Below, piece after piece: positions 42,531 to 50,927 of a DNA stretch of 64,000 nt. Origin of the DNA: Deltaproteobacteria bacterium (GTDB lineage: Bacteria > Myxococcota_A > Polyangia > Polyangiales > Houyiibacteriaceae). Below the pieces are notes generated by a model. It saw nothing but the letters and a program-made list of their open reading frames with translations, ran no database searches and was not told the DNA's origin. Within the stretch, counting starts at the first letter, position 1. Each line of letters starts with the position of its first letter. The stretch lies in assembly GCA_017644045.1 (NCBI GenBank), contig JAEPMI010000009.1, forward strand, positions 62,001 to 126,000. Reading direction: 5' to 3'. Position numbers and translations under genes: made by a program.

Positions 42531-43847
42531 ATGCAGTACCTCCCCTTCCTCCTCGCTCTCCTCGTGGCGCTCGGCGCCTGTGACCCGAGCAGCGGCGGCG
42601 ATCGCATCGCGCGCGACACCGGCCCCGGCGTCGCCACCGACATGGGTGGCCCCGGCACCACCTTCGACATGTCGCGGCCACCGACTCCGTCGCCCACCGA
42701 CGGCGGTCGCTTCGATCCCTTCGATCCGGACGCGGCGTGCGGCTCGACCTCGGTCCCAACCGAGCGCGTGCCCGGCAGTCTCCTCCTGGTCTTCGATCGC
42801 TCGGGCAGCATGGACAGCAACGCCAGCGGCGGCGGCGGCAGCAAGTGGGCGCTCGCGACGAGCGCCATCAACCGCGCGCTCGCCGGCGTGGCCGACGATC
42901 TGAACATCGGGCTGATGCTCTTCCCCTTCGGTGAAGAGGACGAGTGCTCGGTCGGCCCCGACGCGATCACGGTCGAGGTCGGCCCGCTGTCGATGACTCG
43001 GGGCGAGATCGCCTCGGCGCTCGGCACCGCCGACGCGGGCGGCGGGAGCACACCGATCGGCGACGCGCTCCGCGCGGGATGGGGCCACCTCGAGAGCCTC
43101 GAAGGCCGCGGTCAGAAGGGCGTGATCCTGGTGACCGATGGGCAGGAGAGCTGCGAGACGGGCAACCCCGCGATGAACGCGGTGCTCTCCGAAGCCTCGA
43201 CCCGACATGGCGCGGGCTTCGTGACCTACGCGGTGGGTCTCGACGAGAGCAACAACTTCCTCTCCACGCTGGCGGTCAACGGCGGCACGCCGCGCAGCGA
43301 CACCTGTCTGGCGGAATGTCAGGCGCCGAGCTGCAGCAGCGACGCCGACTGTTCCGGCGGCATGACCTGCTCGGCCACGACCATCGCCGGCATCACCATC
43401 CCCGGCACCTGCCAGTGCACGATGGACTCGCACTGCCCGCCCATGCAGACCTGCGAGATGGGCTTGTCCATCCCTGGCCTGCCGGCGATGAACGAGTGCC
43501 GCGGCCCCTCCAACTGCTGCCACTACGACGCCGAGGGCGCGAGCTTCGAATCCGACTTCCAGGCAGCGCTCGAGGAGATCGCGACGCGCTTCCTCGACAG
43601 CTGCGTCTTCGAGGTCCCGCGCGATGGCGTCGACATGTTCGATCCCATGCGTGTGAACGTCGGCGTGACCTTCGACGGCGAGCCGCGCCAGGTGCTCCCC
43701 CAGAGCGGCGATCCCGCGACCGACAGCTGGAACTACACGACGCCAGAGCAGGACGCGATCGTCATCCAGGGCCCGATCTGCGAGCGGCTTCGGATGAGCG
43801 CAGCCGAGGTGGAGATCGTCGTGGGCTGCCCGACGATCTTGATCTGA
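42531..43847 (+). CDS. VWA-domain lipoprotein (438 aa)
   Basis: The lipobox is LVALGAC. An Asp/Thr/Pro linker leads to a von Willebrand factor A domain with the MIDAS motif DRSGS (D89, S91, S93), the Thr in GGGSTPIGDAL and the Asp in LVTDGQESC. A Cys-rich region (about 265-335, CSSDADCSGGMTC and CTMDSHCPPMQTC) follows, then a second half-domain ending in CPTILI. VWA lipoproteins of this kind bind ligands through a divalent cation; the partner is unknown. Confidence 0.88.
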   Translation: MQYLPFLLALLVALGACDPSSGGDRIARDTGPGVATDMGGPGTTFDMSRPPTPSPTDGGRFDPFDPDAACGSTSVPTERVPGSLLLVFDRSGSMDSNASGGGGSKWALATSAINRALAGVADDLNIGLMLFPFGEEDECSVGPDAITVEVGPLSMTRGEIASALGTADAGGGSTPIGDALRAGWGHLESLEGRGQKGVILVTDGQESCETGNPAMNAVLSEASTRHGAGFVTYAVGLDESNNFLSTLAVNGGTPRSDTCLAECQAPSCSSDADCSGGMTCSATTIAGITIPGTCQCTMDSHCPPMQTCEMGLSIPGLPAMNECRGPSNCCHYDAEGASFESDFQAALEEIATRFLDSCVFEVPRDGVDMFDPMRVNVGVTFDGEPRQVLPQSGDPATDSWNYTTPEQDAIVIQGPICERLRMSAAEVEIVVGCPTILI

Positions 43848-43874
43848 TCGTGCGCACGGCCGGTGGCCACGGGG

Positions 43875-44777
43875 TCACCGGCCGGTCGCGGCCCCGAGGT
43901 ATTCCCAGCACGCCGTCTGGACCTGCATCGCGCCGTTGCCGGAGGGAACGAGCGAGTACGCCCCCTCCCATCGGATGTCCCCGCGGAAGTCGGCCGCCAG
44001 CGGCACTGGATCGAAGCCGTGTCGGTCGGCGATGCGCAGCGCGCGCCTCAGGTGCCAGGCGCTGGTGAGAAGCCCTACCCGCTCCAGCGCGTTCTCTTCG
44101 GCATAGGCCTCGTACTGCTCGATCTCCTGGCGGCTGTTGTAGGCGGGCCCAACCGAGTCGATCGCGTCGGCCGGCACGCCGAGCTGCTGCCAGAGCTCCG
44201 ATGTCAGCTCCACGCCATCCGCACCCCGCTCGAGGCCGGGCACATGAGAGCCGCTCGCGACGAGACGCTCCGTGAGTCCGGCGTGGTGCATTCGCGCCGC
44301 GAGCACCACACGTCCGCCGCTCGGGCCGAGCGAGGGGCCGGTCGGTCCTTCGTGGATCCCGCCGCCCATCACGAAGATGGCGTCGAAGGGCGCCTCCTCG
44401 AGCGGATCCCGATCGACGAAGTCCGCCTCGAGCTGCGCGAGCAGCCAGCCTCCGAGTGGTTCGCTGCCCGCGAGCGTGAGCAGGACGAGCAACACGGCGA
44501 GTCCCATGCCCGCGCGGCGATGGCGCAGCGCGACGAGCGGCAGCGCGATCATCGCCGCGAACCAGAGCAGCCCGAGTGGCATCGCGAGTCGGCCGACGAT
44601 CTTGGCGAGCACCGGTCCACCCGGCGCGGCGATCGCCATCACGGCGAGGGCCGCGACCGTGCCGCCGATCGGAAGCCGAAGGGCGCGCCACCCACGTGAG
44701 CGCCCCCGCCGCAGATGATCGGCGCCGGCGACGAGGCAGAGGAACGCGAGCCAGAAGAACACGCCACACCAGAGCAC
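43875..44777 (-). CDS. YdcF/ElyC-like (DUF218) membrane protein
   Basis: Three or four N-terminal hydrophobic segments (about residues 1-110) precede the DUF218 domain. It contains DAIFVMGGGIHEGPTG, ARMHHAGLTERLVASG, TYNSRQE-like AYNSRQEIEQYEAYA and LLTSAWHLRRAL. The family (ElyC/SanA/YdcF) acts in envelope and undecaprenyl-carrier metabolism. Only 27 bp separate it from the convergent VWA gene. GTG start. Confidence 0.85.
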   Translation of the reverse strand: MLWCGVFFWLAFLCLVAGADHLRRGRSRGWRALRLPIGGTVAALAVMAIAAPGGPVLAKIVGRLAMPLGLLWFAAMIALPLVALRHRRAGMGLAVLLVLLTLAGSEPLGGWLLAQLEADFVDRDPLEEAPFDAIFVMGGGIHEGPTGPSLGPSGGRVVLAARMHHAGLTERLVASGSHVPGLERGADGVELTSELWQQLGVPADAIDSVGPAYNSRQEIEQYEAYAEENALERVGLLTSAWHLRRALRIADRHGFDPVPLAADFRGDIRWEGAYSLVPSGNGAMQVQTACWEYLGAATGR

Positions 44778-44823
44778 GGCGTAGCGCGATGGGGCAACGT
44801 TCGGTCAGAGTACGCCGCCAGGC

Positions 44824-45312
44824 TCAGAAGGCAGATGGCTCGTTCGGATCGACTGACGCCGCGTGCCGTAGGTCGACCACGATGGTGTCAGCGATCCAGT
44901 CGTGAGTGCAGCGACGCCTCGCCCCGAAGACCGGCGACGACTCCAGCAAGACCACGAGGGCACCGAACGGGAGCGCGTTCAATACGGCGATGGGCAGCTC
45001 GCGCCGAAAGAGCAGCCGAGCGAGCGATGCTCGGCTCCCGTCCGAACGAACCATTCGGACCCCAGCGAGCGCTTTCCCCAACGTCTGGCCTCGGGTGTAG
45101 AGCAGCCACAGGCTGACCAACCCCCAAGCTCCACTCAGGACGATCGCGATAATCCAGCCCAGTCGCCAGGCGTGCTGCGAGGAGGTGGCCATGGCCCCCG
45201 CGGTTCCGGCCAAGACGGGAAGCTGGAAGGCGAGCCCGCCGTACACCCGCGCCAGTACACGCCGGTCTGCCCCTGCGAGCGGAGACTCGGTGTCGTCACC
45301 CCACCGGGTCAC
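44824..45312 (-). CDS. RDD-family membrane protein
   Basis: Two hydrophobic segments (VYGGLAFQLPVLAGTAGAMA and WIIAIVLSGAWGLVSLWLLY) are followed by TRGQTLGKALAGVRMVRSDG, the hallmark of RDD proteins, and a third hydrophobic segment. The C-terminal CTHDWIADTIVV is also typical (the 'HD..a.T.vv' end). The GTG start overlaps the stop of the signal peptidase gene by 4 nt, so the two are translationally coupled. Confidence 0.85.
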   Translation of the reverse strand: MTRWGDDTESPLAGADRRVLARVYGGLAFQLPVLAGTAGAMATSSQHAWRLGWIIAIVLSGAWGLVSLWLLYTRGQTLGKALAGVRMVRSDGSRASLARLLFRRELPIAVLNALPFGALVVLLESSPVFGARRRCTHDWIADTIVVDLRHAASVDPNEPSAF

Positions 45313-45989
45313 GAACCATCCGTCCAGTAGACGCCCATCATTCGCCCAATGACGTTCTCGACGGGCACGGCTCCGAGCACGGGGTTGGTGCTGTCGTTCG
45401 AGCGGTCTCGGTGATCACCCATCACGAAGACGTGGCCCTCCGGAACCACCATCTCCGCCGGGCGCAGGCCGTAACCGGTATCGAGGACGAAGTGCCGGCT
45501 GTCCCCCAACGTCTCCTCGTACACGGTGCAGCTCTCGTCCGGCAGTGGCTGATAGCTCCCCAACGTTCCGATGCGGAGCTCTGGGAACTCCGCACACGGG
45601 CCTGCTTCCTCGGCCACACGCTCGCCGTCCACGCTCACCCCTGCCTGGTCCACGACCACGTGCTGGCCACCGACGGCGATCACTCGCTTCACGATGAGTA
45701 CCTGATCCCTGGCGCTCGCGACGACGACGACGTCGCCCTGGGCTGGTTCACCCCAATGCGCGAGCGGCAGAAAGCCCAACCAGAGTCCATAGCGCTCGAT
45801 CAAGAAGCGATCGCCATTCCCCAGCGTCGGCTCCATCGAGGGGCCGTCGTTCGTGAACGCCTGTGGTCCCCCGAGCTGAGTTGCTGCAGCTCCCGCCACT
45901 CCCAACGTCAAGAGCAAGACCAGGGCCGTACCGAGCCGGGCCGGAGACACCGGTGCGAGATCTCGCTCGCGTTCACGGTCGACGGGCAT
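45309..45989 (-). CDS. lepB: Signal peptidase I
   Basis: Type I signal peptidase cleaving Sec signal peptides on the periplasmic side of the inner membrane. One N-terminal membrane segment (about 18-37) precedes the catalytic Ser51 in SMEPTLGNGD, Lys101 in IVKRVIAVGG, and box E MGDHRDRSNDS. An insertion with a Cys pair lies between the Lys box and box E. It is first in a coupled operon with an RDD protein. A leaderless -10 box precedes it, and the 435-bp gap with the 23S-like segment lies upstream. Confidence 0.93.
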   Translation of the reverse strand: MPVDRERERDLAPVSPARLGTALVLLLTLGVAGAAATQLGGPQAFTNDGPSMEPTLGNGDRFLIERYGLWLGFLPLAHWGEPAQGDVVVVASARDQVLIVKRVIAVGGQHVVVDQAGVSVDGERVAEEAGPCAEFPELRIGTLGSYQPLPDESCTVYEETLGDSRHFVLDTGYGLRPAEMVVPEGHVFVMGDHRDRSNDSTNPVLGAVPVENVIGRMMGVYWTDGS

Positions 45990-45995
45990 GAAGAA

Positions 45996-46001
45996 ACTCT
46001 A
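45996..46001 (-). promoter_or_regulatory. -10 box TAGAGT, leaderless geometry
   Basis: The hexamer ends 6 nt before the ATG at 45989 of the signal peptidase gene. Confidence 0.55.
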
Positions 46002-46061
46002 GCTCGAACCAGGGTTGCGGGGCGCGGATTCGAGATTGACGCAGGCTGTCGCGTGCTTACC

Positions 46062-46290
46062 TGACGCCTCTCGGCGAGGCACCGGCCGAATGTCCGGAGC
46101 CGACCCGATGCATCTTCGAGCTCGCGAATGCTCGAGGGACTACATCGTAGCTATAACGGTCCTAAGGTAGCGATTCTCTCGAGAGGGAGATAGCGACGGC
46201 GACCCGAGTCCAACCCGCTTCGGCGGGACCGACGAAGGTCGCGTGGCAAGCGGGCATCGCGAGATGCCAGATGCGCCGGCAGTCTCTCCA
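46062..46290 (+). ncRNA. Candidate structured RNA containing the 23S-like segment
   Basis: Within the 435-bp gap 45990-46424, the 23S-like core at 46146-46173 is followed by GCGACC (46199-46204) pairing with GGTCGC (46237-46242). That stem encloses the hairpin CCCGC-TTCG-GCGGG (46214-46227), a perfect C(UUCG)G tetraloop. GGCATC-GCGA-GATGCC (46253-46268), a perfect GNRA tetraloop hairpin, comes next. TGACGCCT at 46062-46069 lies 89 nt before the core; in bacterial 23S the same octamer lies about 87 nt before. No open frame here looks coding. It may be a 5' leader of the gene at 46425 or an independent RNA. Confidence 0.35.
46146..46173 (+). other. Isolated 23S rRNA helix 69-71 segment (I-CeuI-type site), 27/28 identical
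   Basis: The bases match the conserved 23S stretch around CTATAACGGTCCTAAGGT with one change (A to G at 46150, the position of E. coli A1913), sense strand +. Four base pairs of the helix 69 stem can still form (ATCG with CGGT, including a G-U pair) although the 5' arm differs from 23S. Similarity drops after 46173. No rRNA gene surrounds it. A 23-base exact run by chance in 64 kb is essentially impossible. Confidence 0.9.
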
Positions 46291-46384
46291 CTCCTCGTCG
46301 CGAGCTCTTTTTCCACCGCCGACCACCTCGTTTCGCCGAACGATCGAGGGCTGTGAGCGTCGTCGTTGACTTCGGGAGCCGCTC

Positions 46385-46396
46385 GGAACACGTTCC
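46385..46396. promoter_or_regulatory. Inverted repeat GGAAC-AC-GTTCC upstream of P-domain lipoprotein
   Basis: A perfect 5+2+5 palindrome about 30 nt before GTG 46425, in operator position. No regulator is assigned. Confidence 0.35.
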
Positions 46397-46424
46397 ACCA
46401 GCCTTTCTTTCTGGGGGAGCTGTC

Positions 46425-47387
46425 GTGGTCATCAGAATTTCGTTCGCTTTTCTTCTCTGTCTCGGTCTCGTCGCGTGCGGCGACGACGGTCGTCGCGTGA
46501 CTCGCGATGTCCCCGAAGCGGACCTCGGCCCGGGTGGCGGCGCCGACGGCTCCATCACCGGTCGTGACCTCGGGCCCTACGAGTGCACTCCCACAGGCGA
46601 AGAGGGTAGCCCGGCGACCTGCGGCGACGGGATCGACAACGACTGCAACCGGAAGACCGACTGCGTGGACGCGGCGTGCTCCGGCGTCGGCTCCTGCCCG
46701 GTCTGTGGCCGGGTCGACACGCCCCTCGGCTCCCCGCTCGCCCTCCCGGACGGCATCGGCAGCAGCACCTGCTCCAGCGACTCGGACTGCCCGAGCGGTC
46801 AGCAGTGCTTCACCATCGACGGCATCCTCGGGCCCATGCAGGAGTGCCGCGAGTCCTACGCCTCGACCCTGAGCTTCACCGGCTTCGGCGGCGCGGGCTT
46901 CACCGCTGCGAGCGACATCGAGTCGGTCTGCGTGAACATGGAGCACTCGTGGCTGCGCGACCTGGAGATCAGCCTCCAGGCCCCGAACGGCCGCCGCATC
47001 CGCCTCCAGCGCTTCCTCGGCCAGGAGGGCGGCGAGATCTACCTCGGCACCGCCGACGACTGCGACGACAGCGGCTCGCCCAGCCCCGGCACCGGCGAGA
47101 CCTACTGTTGGACCCCGGACGCCGCCCGCGAGGCGATGCTCGACTACGCCAACGGCGGCGGCGCGATGGACACCGCGACCTCGTGCTTCTCCGGCACCGC
47201 CGACATGATGCCCCCCGGCGACTACCGCCCGGCCGAGAGCTTCGAAGGCTTCGTCGGCAGCCCGCTCAACGGCGACTGGACCCTCCTGGTCACCGACCTC
47301 TGGGGCAGCGACAACGGCTACATCTTCGAGTGGTCCATCTCGTTCGACCCGAACACGGTCGACGACTGCTCCGTCCCGCTCATCTGA
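46425..47387 (+). CDS. Lipoprotein with proprotein-convertase P-domain (320 aa)
   Basis: The lipobox is LGLVAC. A Gly/Asp linker and a MopE-like CGDGIDNDCNRKTDCVD repeat precede a Cys-rich piece (CSSDSDCPSGQQC). A P-domain (about residues 155-315) follows with HSWLRDLEISLQAPNGRRI and the typical PLNGDWTLLVTD and DNGYIFEWSISF ending. P-domains usually accompany subtilisin-like proteases, but no protease is present here, so it is probably a binding module. GTG 46425 has GGGGGAG at 46413-46419; the open frame further upstream is discarded. Confidence 0.85.
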   Translation: MVIRISFAFLLCLGLVACGDDGRRVTRDVPEADLGPGGGADGSITGRDLGPYECTPTGEEGSPATCGDGIDNDCNRKTDCVDAACSGVGSCPVCGRVDTPLGSPLALPDGIGSSTCSSDSDCPSGQQCFTIDGILGPMQECRESYASTLSFTGFGGAGFTAASDIESVCVNMEHSWLRDLEISLQAPNGRRIRLQRFLGQEGGEIYLGTADDCDDSGSPSPGTGETYCWTPDAAREAMLDYANGGGAMDTATSCFSGTADMMPPGDYRPAESFEGFVGSPLNGDWTLLVTDLWGSDNGYIFEWSISFDPNTVDDCSVPLI

Positions 47388-47391
47388 GCCA

Positions 47392-47928
47392 GTGACCGCA
47401 CCGCTCCCGACTTTCCGGTACCACCCGGATCCGATCGGGACCGGAAGCGTCGTCACGAGTGACGCGCGATGCCTCGTGTGCGAGGCATCGCGCGGGTACA
47501 TCTACACCGGCCCCTTCTTCGCAGAAGAAGAGGTCGAGGAAGAGCTCTGTCCCTGGTGCATCGCCAGCGGAGATGCCGCAGCGCGTTTCGACGGAATCTT
47601 CGTCGACGATTGGGGCCTCACGGACAACATCCCCGACTCGGTGGTGGCGGAGATCACCCAACGCACGCCGGGGTTCTCGGGCTGGCAGCAAGAGCGCTGG
47701 TGGCTGCATTGCGGCGACGGAGGCACCTTCCTCGGGCCCGCCGGCGCGGCGGATGTCGTCGCCCATGGACCGATCACCCGCGAGCACCTCCGGCAGGACC
47801 TCGGATGGCCGGCGGACGAACGCTTCGATCGGTACATCGCCTCGCTCACCGCAGACGGCCAACCGACGGCGTATCTCTTCAAGTGCCGCGTGTGCGGCGA
47901 AGTCGGCGGCTACAGCGACTTCGCGTGA
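47392..47928 (+). CDS. CbrC-family (UPF0167) protein
   Basis: Family traits are visible: PTFRYHPDPIGTGSVV at the start, CLVCEASRGYIYTGPFF, LCPWCIASGDAA, and CGDGGTFLGPAG with a final FKCRVCGEVGGY. Paired CxxC motifs suggest zinc binding. E. coli CbrC belongs to the CreBC regulon and is linked to colicin E2 tolerance; the biochemical role is unknown. It starts with GTG 4 bp after the lipoprotein stop, so the two are co-transcribed. Confidence 0.85.
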   Translation: MTAPLPTFRYHPDPIGTGSVVTSDARCLVCEASRGYIYTGPFFAEEEVEEELCPWCIASGDAAARFDGIFVDDWGLTDNIPDSVVAEITQRTPGFSGWQQERWWLHCGDGGTFLGPAGAADVVAHGPITREHLRQDLGWPADERFDRYIASLTADGQPTAYLFKCRVCGEVGGYSDFA

Positions 47929-48016
47929 GTGAGTCGTCGCGGCGGTAGAGCGCGAGGCTGCCGAAGTCGATGGGCGGCACTCTTGGTCGCGTTCGTCCAG
48001 TCTGCAGACGTGACGC

Positions 48017-49912
48017 TCAACGTCGGTGCCACCGTAGCCAGATCGCCGCGGCCAACATGGTGAGGAGCACACACCAAGCGACTCCGGCCTTCACGGCGCG
48101 CCAGAGCACCGTGGCCCATCTCCGGGCCAGGAGTCTCATGGCCACGTCTCGACTCGCTGGGCCATGGAAGCCGCCGATGTCCCGGTAGGGCGTGGCTCCG
48201 CGGAGCCACCAGTGAGTCGAGTCGCGACGCCAGAGCCAACGAGGTTGGGTGGGCGCGTTCCGCCGCGGACCACGACTTGGCCCACGTGGGCCGCGGAGCG
48301 GCTCGAGGTCGCGCTGGATGCGGCGGTGGGCAACGAGAAGGCCAAGAGCGAGGCCGAGGAGCGCAGCAGCGAAGAGGGGCTCCGGCCGGTGCGGCTCACG
48401 GCGAGGGAATCTCCCCGGCAGCTCGCCGACCGGAGCCAAGGGGGCGGCCGACGTGACACCGCTCTCGATCGGATCGAGCACGCAGCTGGGAGGCTTTCGA
48501 CTCAGCCACCGCTCGGCGGATTCGCCGTCGCTCGCGGGCGGACAAGGCGCGCGACTCTCGGGCCGTTCGTGTATGCCGATGCGGCCCGCACTTGGGCGAA
48601 GCGCGCGCTGAAAGTCGTAGCCGGGATTGAGCCCCGCCGCAGGTATGAACCGAACCCTCGCGGCGACACCGGGCACTTCGAGAGGAGGAACGCCGCGGCT
48701 CGCGGCGACCGCGATCGCCAGCTCCGGCACCTGACTCAGAAGCTGTCGTACCGTCTGCTCGACCGCCCACGCGGGGGCGTCTCGGTGGGGGAAGACCTTC
48801 ACGCGAGCGCGAGGATCGAAGTGAAACCCCGCGATCGATTCACCACCGTAGTACAAGCGCGCCTCGCCCTCCCGAGTGACTCGGACGATCTGTGTGACGC
48901 GAGGTCTCTCGTCGTGCGGATACCACTGGTACCACTGGTCCCAGACCGGCCCGTGAGCCAACGGAACCGGCGACTCGTGGGCGGGAACGATCGCTCTCGT
49001 AGGAGTCTGAGCTGCGAGCACGATGAGACCCAGCACCGTGAGTGCCGATGCCGCCCCGCGCGTGTTCAGTCTTCGCTTGCGGCGCGCCACGTCGTTCACC
49101 GCCAGCACGCGACCGCCGACCAAGGCGCACACCAGCAAGCACTCGACAACGCTCGCCGCCGCCGCGAGCTCATCGAGGCGCCAGTTCACCGGCTGCCCCA
49201 GAACCCCATCTCGGACCTGCGTGCACGCAGCCGTGGACAAGAGCTCGAGCGCGCCAGCAGAGCCGCAGATGACCAGACCCATCGCGCCCAGCTCGCGGCT
49301 AGCTCGCCTGCGAAGCGCCGCTGCAAACGCCAGGGCCCCGACGAGCGACCCGACCGAGATCACCCCGTGATACTCGACCATCGAGCGCGCCGCTCGGACC
49401 GGCCACGGCGGACCGCCTGCGGCTCCCCCGAATCCGATGTGTCCTTCGGCCCAGGCGGTCACGGACAGTCCAGCCCCGAGCAGATGAGCAGCGATCCGAA
49501 CGCGCGCGAGTGGTGTTGCGTAGACCAGCAGCGGCACTCCCGTCGTGATCAACACGACGCCCGTCGCAACGAGCGGGCGCCTCTCGGCGATGCAGAGCGC
49601 ACCCACCGGGATGCTGAGAATTCCAAGGAGCCAGGCCCAGGATTCGCCCCGGTCACGGAGCAACGAGAGCTCTGCGGCCACGGCGACCGCGCTCAGCGCC
49701 AGAGCGATCCAGACCGTGGGCCGTTGCAGCGCCCAGTCGTCGCCAACCAACTCGCGATCCCAGGCGTGCATCCAGAGCAGCAGGAGCAGCCAGGCCGCCA
49801 GCGCTGCGCTGGTCGCGAAGCGCGCCACTCGCCGAGCTCTTCGCTCGTCTTCCATCCACCGCCACGCCACGCGCAGAGCGACGCCATCGGGCGTCGGAAG
49901 TTCCACGGTCAC
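48017..49912 (-). CDS. Polytopic membrane protein of unknown function (631 aa)
   Basis: Eight or more hydrophobic segments lie in the first 300 residues (for example FATSAALAAWLLLLLWMHAW and ALALSAVAVAAELSLL). A soluble domain of about 180 residues follows (YYGGESIAGFHFDPRARVKV), then one more segment, a basic loop and a final C-terminal segment. No family is recognised. A long frame is also open on the opposite strand, but the hydrophobic pattern and codon third positions favour this one. The GTG start lies 39 bp from the divergent secreted-protein gene. Confidence 0.6.
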   Translation of the reverse strand: MTVELPTPDGVALRVAWRWMEDERRARRVARFATSAALAAWLLLLLWMHAWDRELVGDDWALQRPTVWIALALSAVAVAAELSLLRDRGESWAWLLGILSIPVGALCIAERRPLVATGVVLITTGVPLLVYATPLARVRIAAHLLGAGLSVTAWAEGHIGFGGAAGGPPWPVRAARSMVEYHGVISVGSLVGALAFAAALRRRASRELGAMGLVICGSAGALELLSTAACTQVRDGVLGQPVNWRLDELAAAASVVECLLVCALVGGRVLAVNDVARRKRRLNTRGAASALTVLGLIVLAAQTPTRAIVPAHESPVPLAHGPVWDQWYQWYPHDERPRVTQIVRVTREGEARLYYGGESIAGFHFDPRARVKVFPHRDAPAWAVEQTVRQLLSQVPELAIAVAASRGVPPLEVPGVAARVRFIPAAGLNPGYDFQRALRPSAGRIGIHERPESRAPCPPASDGESAERWLSRKPPSCVLDPIESGVTSAAPLAPVGELPGRFPRREPHRPEPLFAAALLGLALGLLVAHRRIQRDLEPLRGPRGPSRGPRRNAPTQPRWLWRRDSTHWWLRGATPYRDIGGFHGPASRDVAMRLLARRWATVLWRAVKAGVAWCVLLTMLAAAIWLRWHRR

Positions 49913-49951
49913 GCCGGGGAACCTTCGGACGTCCGCGCGGTCAGTCGCGGC

Positions 49952-50914
49952 GTGCGCGTCATCGTGGTGCTGGCAATCGTGAGCGGCTCGGCCGTGGCAT
50001 CGGCGGAATGCCGGATGGAGGCCGATCTGCGCTGGTCCACGATCGAGGCCGAGGTCCTCGGTCGTGAGCCAATCGAAGTCGCGCTGCGGGAGGATCTCCA
50101 GGTCGAGCTTCTCCCTTCGGACTCCGACGGCATCCGGTTTCGAACGCGAGGTTCCGTCGAGCTAGTGGGACGAATCCCGCGCGATCGCCCACTCCTGGTC
50201 ACCGTCCAGCGCGAGAGTGTCTGGGCAGGACCCGTACAACTGCATCGTGGTGCCACGTTGGACGTGAAAGCCGTGACCGAAGCCGGGCTCTTCGGCGTCG
50301 TGCACATCGCGGAGCGCGTGGTGGCACGCGTCGGCCCGATCCCCTGCCGGGGTCTGCGGCTCATTCGCGACCTCGAGGAGGCCCGCCTGTACGAGTGGGA
50401 CGCACCCTCGCACGTTCATGTGGACGCTCGAGTCGACGGTCCGCGAATACGTCTCCGGCGAGCGGGCGTGGCCGCCTGGATCCATACGGCCGAGCCTCTG
50501 GAAGTGGTGCGTGTCGAGCGGCGGGGGCACTTGGTGCATGTCAGGCGCGACTACCCCAGTGGAATCTCCATCGATGGATGGGTTCGGGCAGGCGACGTGA
50601 CGACCATCGAGAGGAGAACGATGCGACTATTGCCGGACTTCCATGAGCTGACACTTCGAGGGGGTGGCGCGTCATCGTGCGGAGTCACGCACACGATCCA
50701 CGTTCGCCAGGGAGTCGACGCCGTCGTCCGTGACGGACCACAGGGCGCGCCCTGGGCCACCGTTCGCGAAGCGACTCGACTGGAAGCGATACGGATGCAC
50801 GGCGGCTACTCGCTATGTGAGCTTCCGGGGATGCGGCTCGGCTGGCGTGAGTCCGAGCGCGCGTGGGTGAGCGCGACCGAGGTCGAAGAGCTCCCATCGC
50901 CTCAGCGGAGATGA
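49952..50914 (+). CDS. Secreted protein of unknown function (320 aa)
   Basis: GTG 49952 begins a signal peptide cleaved after SAVASA. The mature part is beta-rich with a few Cys (AECRMEADLRW, PIPCRGLRLIRD, ASSCGVTHTIHV, YSLCELPG) and three SH3-like stretches such as GISIDGWVRAGDV and MRLGWRESERAWVSA. It is a possible SH3b-type envelope protein. The frame is open 1.8 kb further upstream, but that part is the antisense of the membrane protein gene. The next gene starts 13 bp downstream. Confidence 0.6.
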   Translation: MRVIVVLAIVSGSAVASAECRMEADLRWSTIEAEVLGREPIEVALREDLQVELLPSDSDGIRFRTRGSVELVGRIPRDRPLLVTVQRESVWAGPVQLHRGATLDVKAVTEAGLFGVVHIAERVVARVGPIPCRGLRLIRDLEEARLYEWDAPSHVHVDARVDGPRIRLRRAGVAAWIHTAEPLEVVRVERRGHLVHVRRDYPSGISIDGWVRAGDVTTIERRTMRLLPDFHELTLRGGGASSCGVTHTIHVRQGVDAVVRDGPQGAPWATVREATRLEAIRMHGGYSLCELPGMRLGWRESERAWVSATEVEELPSPQRR

Positions 50915-50927
50915 CGAACGGACTGAA

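Noticed and set aside
46146-46173. Annotating a 23S rRNA gene here
   Set aside because: Only about 28 nt match closely; the flanks are too diverged for an rRNA gene or even a clear rRNA pseudogene.
46140-47501. Minus-strand frame across the P-domain lipoprotein
   Set aside because: It is antisense to a gene with clear lipobox and P-domain and shows only Ala/Val/Arg-rich shadow sequence.
48164-49951. Very long open frame on the + strand upstream of the secreted-protein gene
   Set aside because: It is antisense to the polytopic membrane protein gene, gives an Arg/Pro/Gln-rich translation without domains, and the signal peptide begins only at 49952.
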